Notes: generated from the sequence alone by a model not told the origin. A DNA stretch of 64,000 nt from Flagellimonas myxillae (GCF_023502235.1 NZ_JAMFLY010000001.1:310001-374000), one strand, 5' to 3'. Positions 36,525 through 46,688 are shown, numbered from the stretch's first letter. A program made the numbers and translations.

Positions 36525-38050
36525 TTTACAAAAAAATTGCGAGTCTTCTTATTGCAGCATTGTTGTTGGGAGCTTGCCAAGAGAAATCAAAAGAGGAAAA
36601 AGAAGCTCCCAATATTCTCTTTCTTTTTGCTGACGATTATACTTATGAAGCCATTCATGCATTGGGCAATAGTGTGATTGAAACTCCAAATCTGGACCGT
36701 CTTGTTAGTGAGGGCACCACCTTTACCCACGCTTATAACATGGGTGGTTGGAACGGGGCAATATGCGTTGCCTCCAGGGCCATGATTATTTCAGGCAGTT
36801 ACATTTGGAATGCACATGGCACCACCACCAAATGGAGAGAAAAAGATTCCACTGCCCTAAGAAACACATGGGGTCGCTTAATGGCGTCGCAGGGTTACAA
36901 TACCTATATGACAGGGAAATGGCACGTAAATGCTCCCGCCGATTATGTTTTTGATACGGCAAGGCACATTCGACCAGGGATGCCAGACGATCTAAGAAGT
37001 CAAGCAAACTGGAAGGAGATACGCCAAGCTTATAAAGAAGGTAAGGATGTGAAGCCTATAATGCCTCCGGCTTATTTTAGACCCGTTGATGAAAATGATA
37101 CATTATGGTCTCCTTCCGACCCCAAACACAAAGGTTTTTGGGAAGGCGGTAAACATTGGAGCGAGGTCATCAAAGATGATGCGCTTGATTATTTGGAAGA
37201 CGCAACCCAAAAGGAAGACCCCTTCTTTATGTACTTGGCATTTAACGCACCACATGATCCAAGACAGTCGCCCCAGTCATTCTTGGATAAATATGATATC
37301 GAAAACATTCCAGTACCCGAAAATTGGCTGCCCGTGTACCCATACCGGGACGCCATGAACAGTAACTTTCATATGAGGGATGAAGCCTTGGCACCTTTTC
37401 CAAGAACACCCTTCGCGATCAAGACCCATTTGAAGGAATATTATGCGATCATAACACATTTGGATGAGCAAGTGGGTAAGATTCTGGATGCCTTGGAAGC
37501 TTCGGGGAAATTGGATAACACCTATATTTTCTTCACAGGAGATCACGGTTTATCTGTTGGACATCATGGGCTTTTGGGCAAGCAAAGCATGTTTGACCAT
37601 AGTATACGGGTGCCCTTAATGGTGGTAGGTCCGGATATCCCCAAAGGTCAAAAGATCAATACAGATGTTTACCTCCAGGATATTATGGCGACCAGTCTCG
37701 AGTTGGCCGATATTGAAAAACCAACATATGTGGAGTTTAATAGCCTGTTGCCTTTGGCAAAGGGGGAAACCACCAATGGGCATTTGCAGGATGGTGTTTA
37801 CGGGGCCTTTGAAAAGGAATCCCAACGGATGATCCGTAAAGATGGATTCAAGCTTATAGTATATCCCAAAATCGACAAGGTCTTGTTGTTCAATATGGAA
37901 GAAGATCCAATGGAAATGCACGATTTGGCCGGGATGCCTGAAAATCAAAGCCGCGTAAAATCCTTGTTTTCTGATTTGATGGCATTGCAAAAGAAAATGA
38001 ACGATCCGCTGGATCTGAATGAACTTTATGCAAACCTAAATCAGCTGTAG
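36521..38050 (+). CDS. sulfatase (type I, CVASR), lipoprotein
   Basis: A second 509-aa sulfatase, lipid-anchored at Cys19 (LLGACQE). FLFADDYTYE is the first metal motif. The formylglycine site is C82-V-A-S-R86 (AICVASRAMIISGSY), with Ala in place of the common Pro; this form occurs in some S1 subfamilies. FFTGDHGLSVGHHGLLGKQ is the second metal site. Its sequence differs clearly from the first sulfatase, so the two probably act on different linkages of one glycan. Translationally coupled to it by an ATGA overlap. Confidence 0.92.
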   Translation: MIYKKIASLLIAALLLGACQEKSKEEKEAPNILFLFADDYTYEAIHALGNSVIETPNLDRLVSEGTTFTHAYNMGGWNGAICVASRAMIISGSYIWNAHGTTTKWREKDSTALRNTWGRLMASQGYNTYMTGKWHVNAPADYVFDTARHIRPGMPDDLRSQANWKEIRQAYKEGKDVKPIMPPAYFRPVDENDTLWSPSDPKHKGFWEGGKHWSEVIKDDALDYLEDATQKEDPFFMYLAFNAPHDPRQSPQSFLDKYDIENIPVPENWLPVYPYRDAMNSNFHMRDEALAPFPRTPFAIKTHLKEYYAIITHLDEQVGKILDALEASGKLDNTYIFFTGDHGLSVGHHGLLGKQSMFDHSIRVPLMVVGPDIPKGQKINTDVYLQDIMATSLELADIEKPTYVEFNSLLPLAKGETTNGHLQDGVYGAFEKESQRMIRKDGFKLIVYPKIDKVLLFNMEEDPMEMHDLAGMPENQSRVKSLFSDLMALQKKMNDPLDLNELYANLNQL

Positions 38051-38228
38051 GAGACTGGATTTTGCTTTTTTGTGCTCGTGTGGGGTTTTGACTGCATGGA
38101 TAGGAAACAAGGTCGATTTCTTTGACAAGAATGCATAAATTAGTTCCATCAATTAGCTTGTAGGATAACAGGCATTTAACCGAGGTATTTGGAATAGGGG
38201 AATAATCGGGTCAAACGATGGAATTGAA

Positions 38229-39104
38229 ATGAAACCACAACTTGTAGATAGAACGAACCGTCTTAACAGAACACTATCTGAGCAACTACATTCCTTTCCT
38301 TACTTTCTAAAAGTTTGGCACTATCACCCGGAGATTGAGCTAGTCGCTGTTAAAAAGAGTACTGGAGTCATCTTTTTGGGCAATGATATGGAACGGTTTC
38401 AACCGGGCGATATTTTTTTGATTGGCAGCAATGTACCCCATATGCTATTGAATGACCCAAAATACTTTAAACCCTCCTCCAAACTAAAGGCAGAGTCCCA
38501 GGTGATTCATTTTGATAAGGCCTTACTTGAAAGTGACATTTTTAAGTTTCCCGAAGCCTCTGAAATGGTATCTTTTTTGGACGATGCACGGTACACGATA
38601 AAATTTGATTCAGCTATTCACGGAGTAGTTGAAAAGAAAGTTAGGAAAATGTTCGAAGTGGGGAATTTTGAGAAAATTATACTCCTGCTGCAATTGATGA
38701 TTTTTTTGGGGACGGATGCGAAATATAAGGTGATAAGCAAGGGAGATGTCGCCAAGACCTCCATGCAGGCAGGAACGAGTCATAATATGGATAAGGTATA
38801 TGACTATATCTATTGTAATTTTAGGGAATCCGTGGAACTGGATAAGTTGGTGGACATAGCATGCATGAACAAATCCTCGTTTTGCCGGTATTTTAAACGG
38901 ATGAACAATAAAACGGTCTCAAGGTTTGTCAATGAGCTGCGTATCGGATATGCCTGCCAACTGTTACAGGAAAACAAGTTTAGTATCACCACAATTTGCT
39001 ACGAAAGTGGGTTTAACAACATTTCCAACTTCAATAGACAGTTCAGGAATATAATGGACCTCTCGCCCTCAGATTATGTTAAAAAACTCAATTTTGGAAA
39101 GTAA
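38229..39104 (+). CDS. AraC family transcriptional regulator
   Basis: A 291-aa regulator with an N-terminal cupin-type sensing domain (FPYFLKVWHYHPEIELVAVK, FQPGDIFLIGSNVPHML) and a C-terminal double helix-turn-helix (VDIACMNKSSFCRYFKRMNN, ITTICYESGFNNISNFNRQF, SPSDYVKKLNF). It follows the sulfatases after 178 bp and probably controls this locus in response to a breakdown product. Confidence 0.9.
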   Translation: MKPQLVDRTNRLNRTLSEQLHSFPYFLKVWHYHPEIELVAVKKSTGVIFLGNDMERFQPGDIFLIGSNVPHMLLNDPKYFKPSSKLKAESQVIHFDKALLESDIFKFPEASEMVSFLDDARYTIKFDSAIHGVVEKKVRKMFEVGNFEKIILLLQLMIFLGTDAKYKVISKGDVAKTSMQAGTSHNMDKVYDYIYCNFRESVELDKLVDIACMNKSSFCRYFKRMNNKTVSRFVNELRIGYACQLLQENKFSITTICYESGFNNISNFNRQFRNIMDLSPSDYVKKLNFGK

Positions 39105-39184
39105 AATTTCCAATTATGAATCCTATCTCGAAAGCTATCGATAACCGGAGAAGGGATTGACAAGCATATTTAGATGCTATATGA

Positions 39185-40369
39185 TCAATACAACTTTATA
39201 TTAATAAATTGTTGCCTGTAATCGCTTAGATTTTCTAAGGAACCAAGGCTTTCCATATCACCGTTTTTCTCTATCCAATGGCGAACTTTGTCCGTCCCGT
39301 TAATGACATCTATCGGATTTTGTGTGTAACTGTATTCGTACGGGGGATTTTTCCATTGGAAATCATTACCCAACAGATGATACAGCTCACGCATAATAAA
39401 TTGCCCGACTCGCCAAGGCCTAAACGTTGACCGATGGGTCACATGGATTTGAAACCCGCCACAAACGGTATTTCCATGTTTTTGAAAAGTAGGAAGAAAG
39501 GTTATTGGCCTTAAAACGAAACCTTTGAGTTTCGATGTCTTTATTTTGGAGGCAAAATGGTTTTTATACAAGGAAAAGGGTTCAATTTTTGGATGCCCTA
39601 CAATTTCCAGAGGTTGGGAGGTTCCTCTACCTTCACTAAGTTGGGTTCCTTCAAAAAAAACGGTTGCAGGAAAAGTAATTGTGCTTTCGGCCCTCGCAAG
39701 GTTTGGGGAGGGCAAAAGCCACGGAAGACCCGTATCTTCGAAGAACATTTCTCTTTTCCAACCTTGCATTTTAATGATTTTGAGCATTGCTTTTTCCTCA
39801 GCCCAAATTTTTTGATGCATTAGCGCGACTTCCCCGATGGTCATCCCATGGCGAATGGGCAAGGGATGTAGGCCAACAAATGATTCAAATTCAGGTTCGA
39901 CCAAATTCCCTTCGATATCAATTCCGTTTATAGGATTGGGACGATCCAAAACAACGACCTGAATATCTTTATCGGCACATTTGTCCAACAATAGGGTAAG
40001 GGTGTATATGTAGGTATATATCCTACATCCCACATCTTGTAAATCCACAAAAATATGGTCTATATCCGCTAACATTTCATCGGTAGGTATGCGCGTTTCG
40101 GAATACAGGGAATACACCGGTATATTGAAGTGTGGATGTACCACATGATCGGTTTCAACCATATTGTCCTGGACATCTGTGGAAAAACCATGCTGGGGAC
40201 CAAATAGTTTAATAAATCTTGGACCGAACATTTCCTGAAATCGAATCGTAGCATGCGTTAGCGTACCGTCCACGGAGGCATTGTGACAAAGTAAGGCCAC
40301 ATTTCCTGTGAATTCTTTTTGAAGGGCTTTATCCTTTGTTAAAACATCGAGGCCAGTTAAGACTTTCAT
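39185..40369 (-). CDS. DUF1343 / NamZ-type exo-beta-N-acetylmuramidase-like protein
   Basis: A 394-aa protein of the DUF1343 family, which includes NamZ (exo-lytic N-acetylmuramidase, GH171). Motifs are LFGPQHGFSTDVQDN, VFVDLQDVGCRIYTYIYTL-type sequence, VLDRPNPINGIDIEGN, RHGMTIGEVALM and PSPNLARAESTITFPATV followed by GTQLSEGRGTSQPLE. No signal peptide is present (MKVLTGLDVLTKDK), although secreted family members are common, so a cytoplasmic role on imported saccharide is suggested. It is the last gene of the leftward arm, downstream of susD, and faces the AraC gene. Confidence 0.87.
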   Translation of the reverse strand: MKVLTGLDVLTKDKALQKEFTGNVALLCHNASVDGTLTHATIRFQEMFGPRFIKLFGPQHGFSTDVQDNMVETDHVVHPHFNIPVYSLYSETRIPTDEMLADIDHIFVDLQDVGCRIYTYIYTLTLLLDKCADKDIQVVVLDRPNPINGIDIEGNLVEPEFESFVGLHPLPIRHGMTIGEVALMHQKIWAEEKAMLKIIKMQGWKREMFFEDTGLPWLLPSPNLARAESTITFPATVFFEGTQLSEGRGTSQPLEIVGHPKIEPFSLYKNHFASKIKTSKLKGFVLRPITFLPTFQKHGNTVCGGFQIHVTHRSTFRPWRVGQFIMRELYHLLGNDFQWKNPPYEYSYTQNPIDVINGTDKVRHWIEKNGDMESLGSLENLSDYRQQFINIKLY

Positions 40370-40507
40370 TTAAATATGTTTTTCGTTAGAAATTAATCAG
40401 TACAGAAAAAAGATCATTCTGTTTGGCGCTATAGGATGATTGATTGTATAGGGACAACTATGCTGTTGCCCCCATACAATAACAACTAACCAACTCAAAA
40501 CTTGCCT

Positions 40508-41854
40508 TTATATCGAAGGGTTTGCGGGTGTATTTGGGTTATTTTCCCGTTCTATCGTGGGATACGGATAAAAATTCCTATTCCTTTGATTGGTGGTGTT
40601 AGCCTCCAAGGGAACCACAAAATCTGGATAGAATCGCCTATTGTCTCCCCATCTCAAACCCGTTAGGAACAGTTCAATCGACCTATTCCTATAAATCTCA
40701 TCCAAAACATCGGCCTGACTTGCAGCATCGCCCGTCCAAACCGGGAGATTTGCGTTCACCCCAAGCGGATCATCATTTTTTTGCCTCACCAAATCGATTT
40801 GAGCCACTGCATCGTCCAGTTGATTTTGTCTAGCATAGGCTTCAGCTTTGTTCAACATCATTTCACCAGGAAGGTAAATGGGTATCGAAGCAGTGTTTGT
40901 AGCCGCAAACCCCAACATTTCACTAATGGCCTGCCCCCCGGCATCCGCATTGGCGAAACCAGCATCGGCGCCTAGATAAAAGGCGATTCGTCCGTCTCCT
41001 ACATCCGGAACCAAGGGCCCGAGTAGACCAAAGTTGGTCTGTGGCTTTAGGTCGGTGGAATTAACGGTTCTGTTCCATAAGGGATTTTGGTTATTTGCGT
41101 CATAAATCCACATGGAATTCGTAGCATCACTATCATTTAAAACAGCGTCTGCGGCAGCAATTGCCTCCGCATAATTCCCTGCCAACAAATGATATCTTGA
41201 AAGGAAGGCATTGATGGTTTTTGGCAAACTAATCTCCGTCCACAAAACTGTCGAAGCAAACTCCTCCGACATGGGTGTCCCGGCCAATTCATCCCGAGCA
41301 CTCTGTAAAAGTGAGATGCACTCCGCCAATACGGCGGCCCGATCACTAAACGGGGCATCCCCATCAATCGAGTTGTTGATGGGAGCTTGCTCGAACATCT
41401 GAATCATGGACCCCAAAGAGATAGCCTTGAACAAATTGCCATAAGCCAAAAGACCACTTCGAGTACCGGCGGTAAGATCCACGGTATTGGCCCCCTCAAT
41501 CAAGGATTCGGCCATGCCTTTTGCCTTCAAAAGATTTACCCATGGATTGGTGATACCCCCACTTTCGGGTGGTAGTTCGGCACCTCCTTTGGCCAATTCG
41601 TTGATATTCAAAAAGGTATTGGTCACCCCAAGTTCCCTAGTCGTAATTCCTGGTGCTTCAATTACCTGTCTCAGTGCTGTCACCGAATAGTATTGTCTAA
41701 TACCCGTTGCCAGGGCGAAAAGTCCATCCTTCGTTTTTAAAACAACATCTTCGGTGGGATTGTTGGGGTTTTCAAACTCAGTTTCACAAGCGATAAATAA
41801 TCCGCTGATCATAAGGAAAACACCTATTATGCTATATATTTTAATATTTTTCAT
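40508..41854 (-). CDS. SusD/RagB family outer-membrane lipoprotein
   Basis: Surface glycan- or nutrient-binding partner of the SusC channel. The 448-aa product has a lipobox at Cys23 (GLFIACETEFENPNNP), helical TPR-like content and the C-terminal signature RSIELFLTGLRWGDNRRFYP common in SusD proteins. It begins 11 bp after the susC stop. At 448 aa it is at the short end of the family, similar to RagB members tied to small oligomers. Confidence 0.92.
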   Translation of the reverse strand: MKNIKIYSIIGVFLMISGLFIACETEFENPNNPTEDVVLKTKDGLFALATGIRQYYSVTALRQVIEAPGITTRELGVTNTFLNINELAKGGAELPPESGGITNPWVNLLKAKGMAESLIEGANTVDLTAGTRSGLLAYGNLFKAISLGSMIQMFEQAPINNSIDGDAPFSDRAAVLAECISLLQSARDELAGTPMSEEFASTVLWTEISLPKTINAFLSRYHLLAGNYAEAIAAADAVLNDSDATNSMWIYDANNQNPLWNRTVNSTDLKPQTNFGLLGPLVPDVGDGRIAFYLGADAGFANADAGGQAISEMLGFAATNTASIPIYLPGEMMLNKAEAYARQNQLDDAVAQIDLVRQKNDDPLGVNANLPVWTGDAASQADVLDEIYRNRSIELFLTGLRWGDNRRFYPDFVVPLEANTTNQRNRNFYPYPTIERENNPNTPANPSI

Positions 41855-41865
41855 CTTGATTTTTT

Positions 41866-44800
41866 TTAGAATGTAGCCGTTACACCAACTTTGATTACTC
41901 CGGGAATGGGAATAAGTCCCATTACCCCTCCTCTGGACCCATTGCTTTGTGCATCAATGTTCACTTCTGGGTCATAACTGGAAAAATTGTCGATGGAAAA
42001 CAGGTTTCGACCTGTTAAAAAGAACTTGAAACTATCGACACCTTTAAACGGTTCCCTGAGCAGATAGCTAAAGGATATCTCCCGCAACTTAATGTAGGAG
42101 CCATCTTCTATATAGGATTCGGCTATGCCAAAATTGGCGCTTCCTGTTCCCCGAACCTGGTCTCCCCGAAGTTCGCTGGCAGTTGCCGGACCGCCTCCAA
42201 ATCGATAGAACATTCGTTGGTCCCAGCTCAAAATGTCAACACCTTGAACCGCATCCAATTGCATTCTAAATGAAAAATCCTTGTATGTGAGTTCGTTTAT
42301 TACGGAGGCTATAAAATCGGGATTTGGATCACCGATAACCTTACTTAAATTGGCGCCAGTCGGTTGTCCCGAGGCATCTCTTTCCGGCACCGGATTACCG
42401 TTGGCATCAAAACTACCCTTCTCCCTTTGCGGAAGGCCTGCAGGGGTAAGAAGTAAACTTCCATCTGGGTTCCTGGCATAATATCCCTGGTAAAAAACAC
42501 CTAAAGGTTGACCATTTTTGGCAACGGAAAATCCGAAGTTCCCAATCCCGAACTGTTCCCCAGCAATATTGTTCACCTCGTTTCTATTTGAGGAATACGT
42601 CCCGGTAACCGACCAGTTAAAATTATTGGTTTGGACAGGGGTAGCGGTGATCATGGCCTCAAAACCTTTGTTGGTCATCGTTCCAATGTTTTCTACCCTG
42701 GAGCCTGCTCCGGTTGAGGGCGATAAAGTCCGTGCCAACAACAAATCTTCAATGTCTTGGGAATAATAGGTAAGTTCAACACCCAAACGGTTATCGAACA
42801 GGGCCATATCAACCCCAAATTCCAATTCGGTTTGTCTTTCGGGTTTTAAATCCGGATTTCCCAATTGCGTAGGGGCGATCAAACCAGAATTACCATCAAT
42901 GCTTATGGCGGCGTAATTGGACAACCTGTCAAAAGGGCCAATTGCCGTGAGGTTTCCTGCTTGTCCCCAAGCAGCCCTCAATTTAAAGCTGTTGATGGCA
43001 TCTCCAAGATTATCCTTCCAAAAATCCTCTTCGGACATGAGGTATGAAGCACTGGCCTTTGGATAAAATTGGTTCCTTTCATCGGCTCCAAACACAGAAG
43101 ACCCATCCAATCGGATTGCACCGGTGAGGAAAAGTTTGTTGTCATACCCGAAAGTTTGCTGCAAAAATCCACCCCAAAATGTTCGTTCGCTCCTGTTTTC
43201 ATTTGTGGTGATGGAAGCCGCTCCATTTGTGGTTCTAACACCCAAAGCCAATCCAGTACCTGAAATGGACCGAAGGATGTTTTCATCGGCCTGCCATGAA
43301 AACCCGGCTGTTGTAGTTGACTTTATGTCCTCAGAGAGCATTTTATTGTAGGAGGCATTTAGATCACTGTTCAACAATTTGGTGCTGATGGTAGTTGTAC
43401 TAGCGCTGCCCAATGGAACCGTGGTAGTACCTATTGGCACATATCTTGTTCCCCTGGATTCCGCATTGTCGTACCCTAGGGTGTAGTTTATCTTTAAATC
43501 GTTGGTTGGGGATAAGTTGATCTGAAGATCACTGATCGTTCTATTGTTCTCCTGCTGAAAATCAAATGTCTCAATGTACTCGAGAATATTTGGGTAAAAG
43601 GTCATTTGAGGATAGTTGCCATTTTCATCAGGAACGGGATTGATCGTATTGTTCGTAAATAGGATCGTCTGTAACACTCCAAATCCATAACCCCCATTGG
43701 GAACATCGTTGCTATGACTTGTTGAAAAGTACATTCCGGCAGAAGCGGAGGCCCAATCATTGATTTTTTGGTTGACCCTTATCCGTCCACCTTCCCTTTC
43801 GTAGTCCGTGGATTTCATGATTCCTTCATTCTTCAAATAAGAAATGGAAGCGAAATAATCGGTATTTTCCGATCCTCCCGATATGGATACATAGTTGTCC
43901 GTTCCCATCGAATTCTGAAACACCATATCTTGGTAATCATATCTGGTGACGGACTCTGTATCGAGGACGGTGATATCCGATGAAGTCCAGTCCAAGGGCA
44001 CTTGGTTAAAATCCCGTTTCTTTCTTAAGAAATTCATGTTGGCACTTGTTGATACCGTGATGACAGGCTTTCCAGAACGTCCCTTTTTGGTAAAAATCTG
44101 CACGACCCCGTTACTTGCCCGGGAACCATAAATGGCCGCTGCGGCAGCACCTTTGATTACCTCAATTCTGTCGATGTCCTGGGGATTGATATCCGAGAGC
44201 CTGTTCTGGACCACACTGGTGACGTTCAAAACATTTGTGGAATTGTTGTTTACGATTACCCCATCGATTATGTACAGCGGGTCCGAACTTCCATTTACTG
44301 TACTTGCACTACGCAATCTTACGCTAATTCCCCCGGCAGGATCCCCCGAGTTTTGCGATACTTGGATACCGGCCAACTTACCGGACAGAGCTGCAGAAAT
44401 ATCAACCGCTCCCGATTGTGCAATTTCTGTTCCTTCAACACTTGAAATGGTATTTCCAATTTGTTTTTTCGCAGTCAGTGCGCCGACCCCGGTAATCACC
44501 ACCTGGTCAAGGCCCAAAATATCAGTGGCCATAACCACATTATTTTCAATCGTTGTCTGACTTCCGAAGGTTACCGAGACTTCTTGTGTGGTAAAGCCCA
44601 ATGAGCGAAAAATAAACACATAATCTCCGGGATCCAGGTCTGCCTGCAAAACATAGTTTCCTGAAAAATCTGTGATCACGCCTTGGTTGGTGCCTTCTAT
44701 TTGAACCGTAACGCCTGGAAGTGGGTCTCCAATTTCATCGGTGACCGTCCCTGAGACGACATAAGTTTCCTGAATATCGACCTTATTAACCGGGATTTCC

Positions 44801-45183
44801 TTTTTAGGGACGTCCGATTTGTTCAGGGTAAGCACAATCTGCCGATCGATTATTTTATACTTGATTGTGCCATCGGGAAAGAGTTTTCTAAGAACCTTTT
44901 GTATTTCTTGTTTTTTGACCTGGATGCTGACTTTTCGCTCCAAATCCAATTCCTCCTTACTATAGAAGAATTTAAACTCTGTTTTGGACTCTATTTCCTC
45001 AATAATTTTGGAAATAGTGACATTTTCAACATCTAAATCAATCTTGGTTTTTTGAGCATACCCCGATGACGCTTGAAGCTGAAAAAGGGTCACCATAAAA
45101 AACAAGAGTGAAAATTTCATTTTTAGATCAAGTTCCGGAAAGATGCGGGAACACCTTGCCAATGAGTTCATTAGTTTTTTCAT
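41866..45183 (-). CDS. SusC/RagA family TonB-dependent receptor with STN domain
   Basis: An 1105-aa outer-membrane importer. After a pre-signal extension (MKKLMNSLARCSRIFPELDL) and a signal peptide ending near SGYAQ come an STN domain (DVENVTISKIIEEIESKTEF, about 47-118), a carboxypeptidase-regulatory-like domain (VSGTVTDEIGDPLPGVTVQI, 133-215), the plug (VVITGVGALTAKKQIGNTIS; SDPLYIIDGVIV; IEVIKGAAAAAIYGSRASNG) and the barrel to a terminal VGVTATF. The STN domain is the signal-transfer part that contacts FecR, matching the adjacent fecR and sigma genes. A partial copy of its 5' coding sequence lies in its leader. Confidence 0.95.
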   Translation of the reverse strand: MKKLMNSLARCSRIFPELDLKMKFSLLFFMVTLFQLQASSGYAQKTKIDLDVENVTISKIIEEIESKTEFKFFYSKEELDLERKVSIQVKKQEIQKVLRKLFPDGTIKYKIIDRQIVLTLNKSDVPKKEIPVNKVDIQETYVVSGTVTDEIGDPLPGVTVQIEGTNQGVITDFSGNYVLQADLDPGDYVFIFRSLGFTTQEVSVTFGSQTTIENNVVMATDILGLDQVVITGVGALTAKKQIGNTISSVEGTEIAQSGAVDISAALSGKLAGIQVSQNSGDPAGGISVRLRSASTVNGSSDPLYIIDGVIVNNNSTNVLNVTSVVQNRLSDINPQDIDRIEVIKGAAAAAIYGSRASNGVVQIFTKKGRSGKPVITVSTSANMNFLRKKRDFNQVPLDWTSSDITVLDTESVTRYDYQDMVFQNSMGTDNYVSISGGSENTDYFASISYLKNEGIMKSTDYEREGGRIRVNQKINDWASASAGMYFSTSHSNDVPNGGYGFGVLQTILFTNNTINPVPDENGNYPQMTFYPNILEYIETFDFQQENNRTISDLQINLSPTNDLKINYTLGYDNAESRGTRYVPIGTTTVPLGSASTTTISTKLLNSDLNASYNKMLSEDIKSTTTAGFSWQADENILRSISGTGLALGVRTTNGAASITTNENRSERTFWGGFLQQTFGYDNKLFLTGAIRLDGSSVFGADERNQFYPKASASYLMSEEDFWKDNLGDAINSFKLRAAWGQAGNLTAIGPFDRLSNYAAISIDGNSGLIAPTQLGNPDLKPERQTELEFGVDMALFDNRLGVELTYYSQDIEDLLLARTLSPSTGAGSRVENIGTMTNKGFEAMITATPVQTNNFNWSVTGTYSSNRNEVNNIAGEQFGIGNFGFSVAKNGQPLGVFYQGYYARNPDGSLLLTPAGLPQREKGSFDANGNPVPERDASGQPTGANLSKVIGDPNPDFIASVINELTYKDFSFRMQLDAVQGVDILSWDQRMFYRFGGGPATASELRGDQVRGTGSANFGIAESYIEDGSYIKLREISFSYLLREPFKGVDSFKFFLTGRNLFSIDNFSSYDPEVNIDAQSNGSRGGVMGLIPIPGVIKVGVTATF

Positions 45184-45231
45184 AATTTTGTTTTGATTTT
45201 TGTTGATTCGTACGACTTAGATCAAATCTGT

Positions 45232-45266
45232 AATCGGAAAGTGCGGGAACACTTTCCGATTTTTTA
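45232..45266. promoter_or_regulatory. intercistronic hairpin in the susC leader
   Basis: Perfect 12-base arms AATCGGAAAGTG (45232-45243) and CACTTTCCGATT (45250-45261) with a CGGGAA loop, between fecR and susC. The T run lies on the opposite strand from the operon, so it is more likely a processing, stabilising or leader structure than a terminator of fecR. Confidence 0.5.
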
Positions 45267-45371
45267 TTTTCGGTGGTGTTCAATTCATATAGCTTTTGTT
45301 TTTAGTTGCCTCCACAAACCAGGATTTTTTTTTCAAAATCCCTATGGTGATTCAGCTCGGTTATATAGTTT

Positions 45372-46586
45372 TTAATTTTCCATATTTACTATGGTTATGG
45401 TGTCATTGTCCACGGAATAGTCAAATGCCGTGTGTTCCTGAAAGACCCTTAGTATTTGATCTAAGGATTCTTTGGTGAAGGTTCCGGTGAACCGCTTTCC
45501 GTTCAGTTGATAAAACTGGTTGTCGATGGTTACATTAAAATGTCTTTCCAGTTCCTTTAAGATCAATTCAAAACGATCGTCTACGAAAAAGAGTTTGCCT
45601 TGGGTCCAAGCGGTAAACTTTGCCACGTTCACTTGGTCCACGGCTATAGTCCCCTCTTTAAACACGGCACGCTCGCCTATTTCCAAAACAATGGGCTTTT
45701 GGCCATCCGAATTGTTCGATTTGTAAACCCCTACACTACCTTCCACCAATACGGTAGAAGTGTTGTTTTCATTCTTATAACTGGAGACATTGAATTCTGT
45801 TCCGTAAACACTGGTATTCATATCGTCAGTAATTACGGTGAAGGCACGCTCCTTGTCTTTTTCCACAGAAAAATAGGCCTCCCCATCCAAATAGACTTCC
45901 CTGGGTTTCCCACTTAAAAAGGTTACGGGGTATCGTAGTTTTGATCCTGAATTAAGGAAGACATGAGTTCCATCCGACAATATCAGCTCAAACTTTTTAC
46001 CATAGGGGATGGACAACTGGTTATAGGAAATATTCCCAGGTTCCGCCTCATTCTCACCGTGGTACAGCAAGGTATTTTCCTTCTGGTTTACTATTTGATG
46101 TCCATCGGCATTGGTAATGGTGCCTGTGGATGTTTCGTCCAATACCTTGATTGTTCCATCCTCTAATTCCAATGTTATTTGCGGGCTGTCCATTACAACT
46201 GAAGATTCCTTTGCAGTGAAAGCGCCTGTTTGGAATATAATGTAGGCCGTACCGATCAAACCGATAAAAAGGGCAGCAAACTTTAGCAGCTGCTTTCTTT
46301 TTAAACCATTTGACTTTCCGGGTATATAGATGTTGTTTCCAACTTCCTTTCTCCGTTGAATAATATCTTGCCACATGGTGTTGAAATCGGAATCGGAAAG
46401 TTCATCAACATCAAAGTCCATAAGTCGGATAAAACGGGCTGCATTTTGCACGACCTCCCTTTTGTCCGGATTTGAGGTAATCCAGTTTTCCCAAAAGTTT
46501 TTGGTCATATCGTCTGGGTTCAAGACCCATTTTTGAAAATATTCATCCTTGATAAAATCTTCTTCCGTGTAGTGGGTGTACTTCAT
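45372..46586 (-). CDS. FecR family anti-sigma factor
   Basis: Membrane anti-sigma/sigma regulator of 404 aa from the ATG at 46586 (MKYTHYTEEDFIKDEYFQKW). The cytoplasmic N-terminus binds sigma; one helix (LLKFAALFIGLIGTAYIIFQ) spans the inner membrane; the periplasmic part has the FecR domain (LSIPYGKKFELILSDGTHVF, LNSGSKLRYPVTF, REVYLDGEAYFSVEKD) and the C-terminal DUF4974-like domain (FFVDDRFELILKELERHFNV). An earlier in-frame ATG (46640) would add 18 residues. It relays the state of the SusC STN domain to the ECF sigma encoded upstream. Confidence 0.92.
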   Translation of the reverse strand: MKYTHYTEEDFIKDEYFQKWVLNPDDMTKNFWENWITSNPDKREVVQNAARFIRLMDFDVDELSDSDFNTMWQDIIQRRKEVGNNIYIPGKSNGLKRKQLLKFAALFIGLIGTAYIIFQTGAFTAKESSVVMDSPQITLELEDGTIKVLDETSTGTITNADGHQIVNQKENTLLYHGENEAEPGNISYNQLSIPYGKKFELILSDGTHVFLNSGSKLRYPVTFLSGKPREVYLDGEAYFSVEKDKERAFTVITDDMNTSVYGTEFNVSSYKNENNTSTVLVEGSVGVYKSNNSDGQKPIVLEIGERAVFKEGTIAVDQVNVAKFTAWTQGKLFFVDDRFELILKELERHFNVTIDNQFYQLNGKRFTGTFTKESLDQILRVFQEHTAFDYSVDNDTITIVNMEN

Positions 46587-46688
46587 CCTGCTTATGCCGA
46601 GATCAATTGTGTTGTTATCTACTAAGAGGGAGAATTTCAATTTTTACCCCAAAATATTTTGCCTTTTTTCAAAAAATAAAATTTGACT

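Noticed and set aside
39131-39142. TATCGATAA-like motif between AraC and NamZ-like genes
   Set aside because: It matches the TTTATCGATAAA palindrome only in the core and lies between convergent gene ends, so it is not counted with the operator set.
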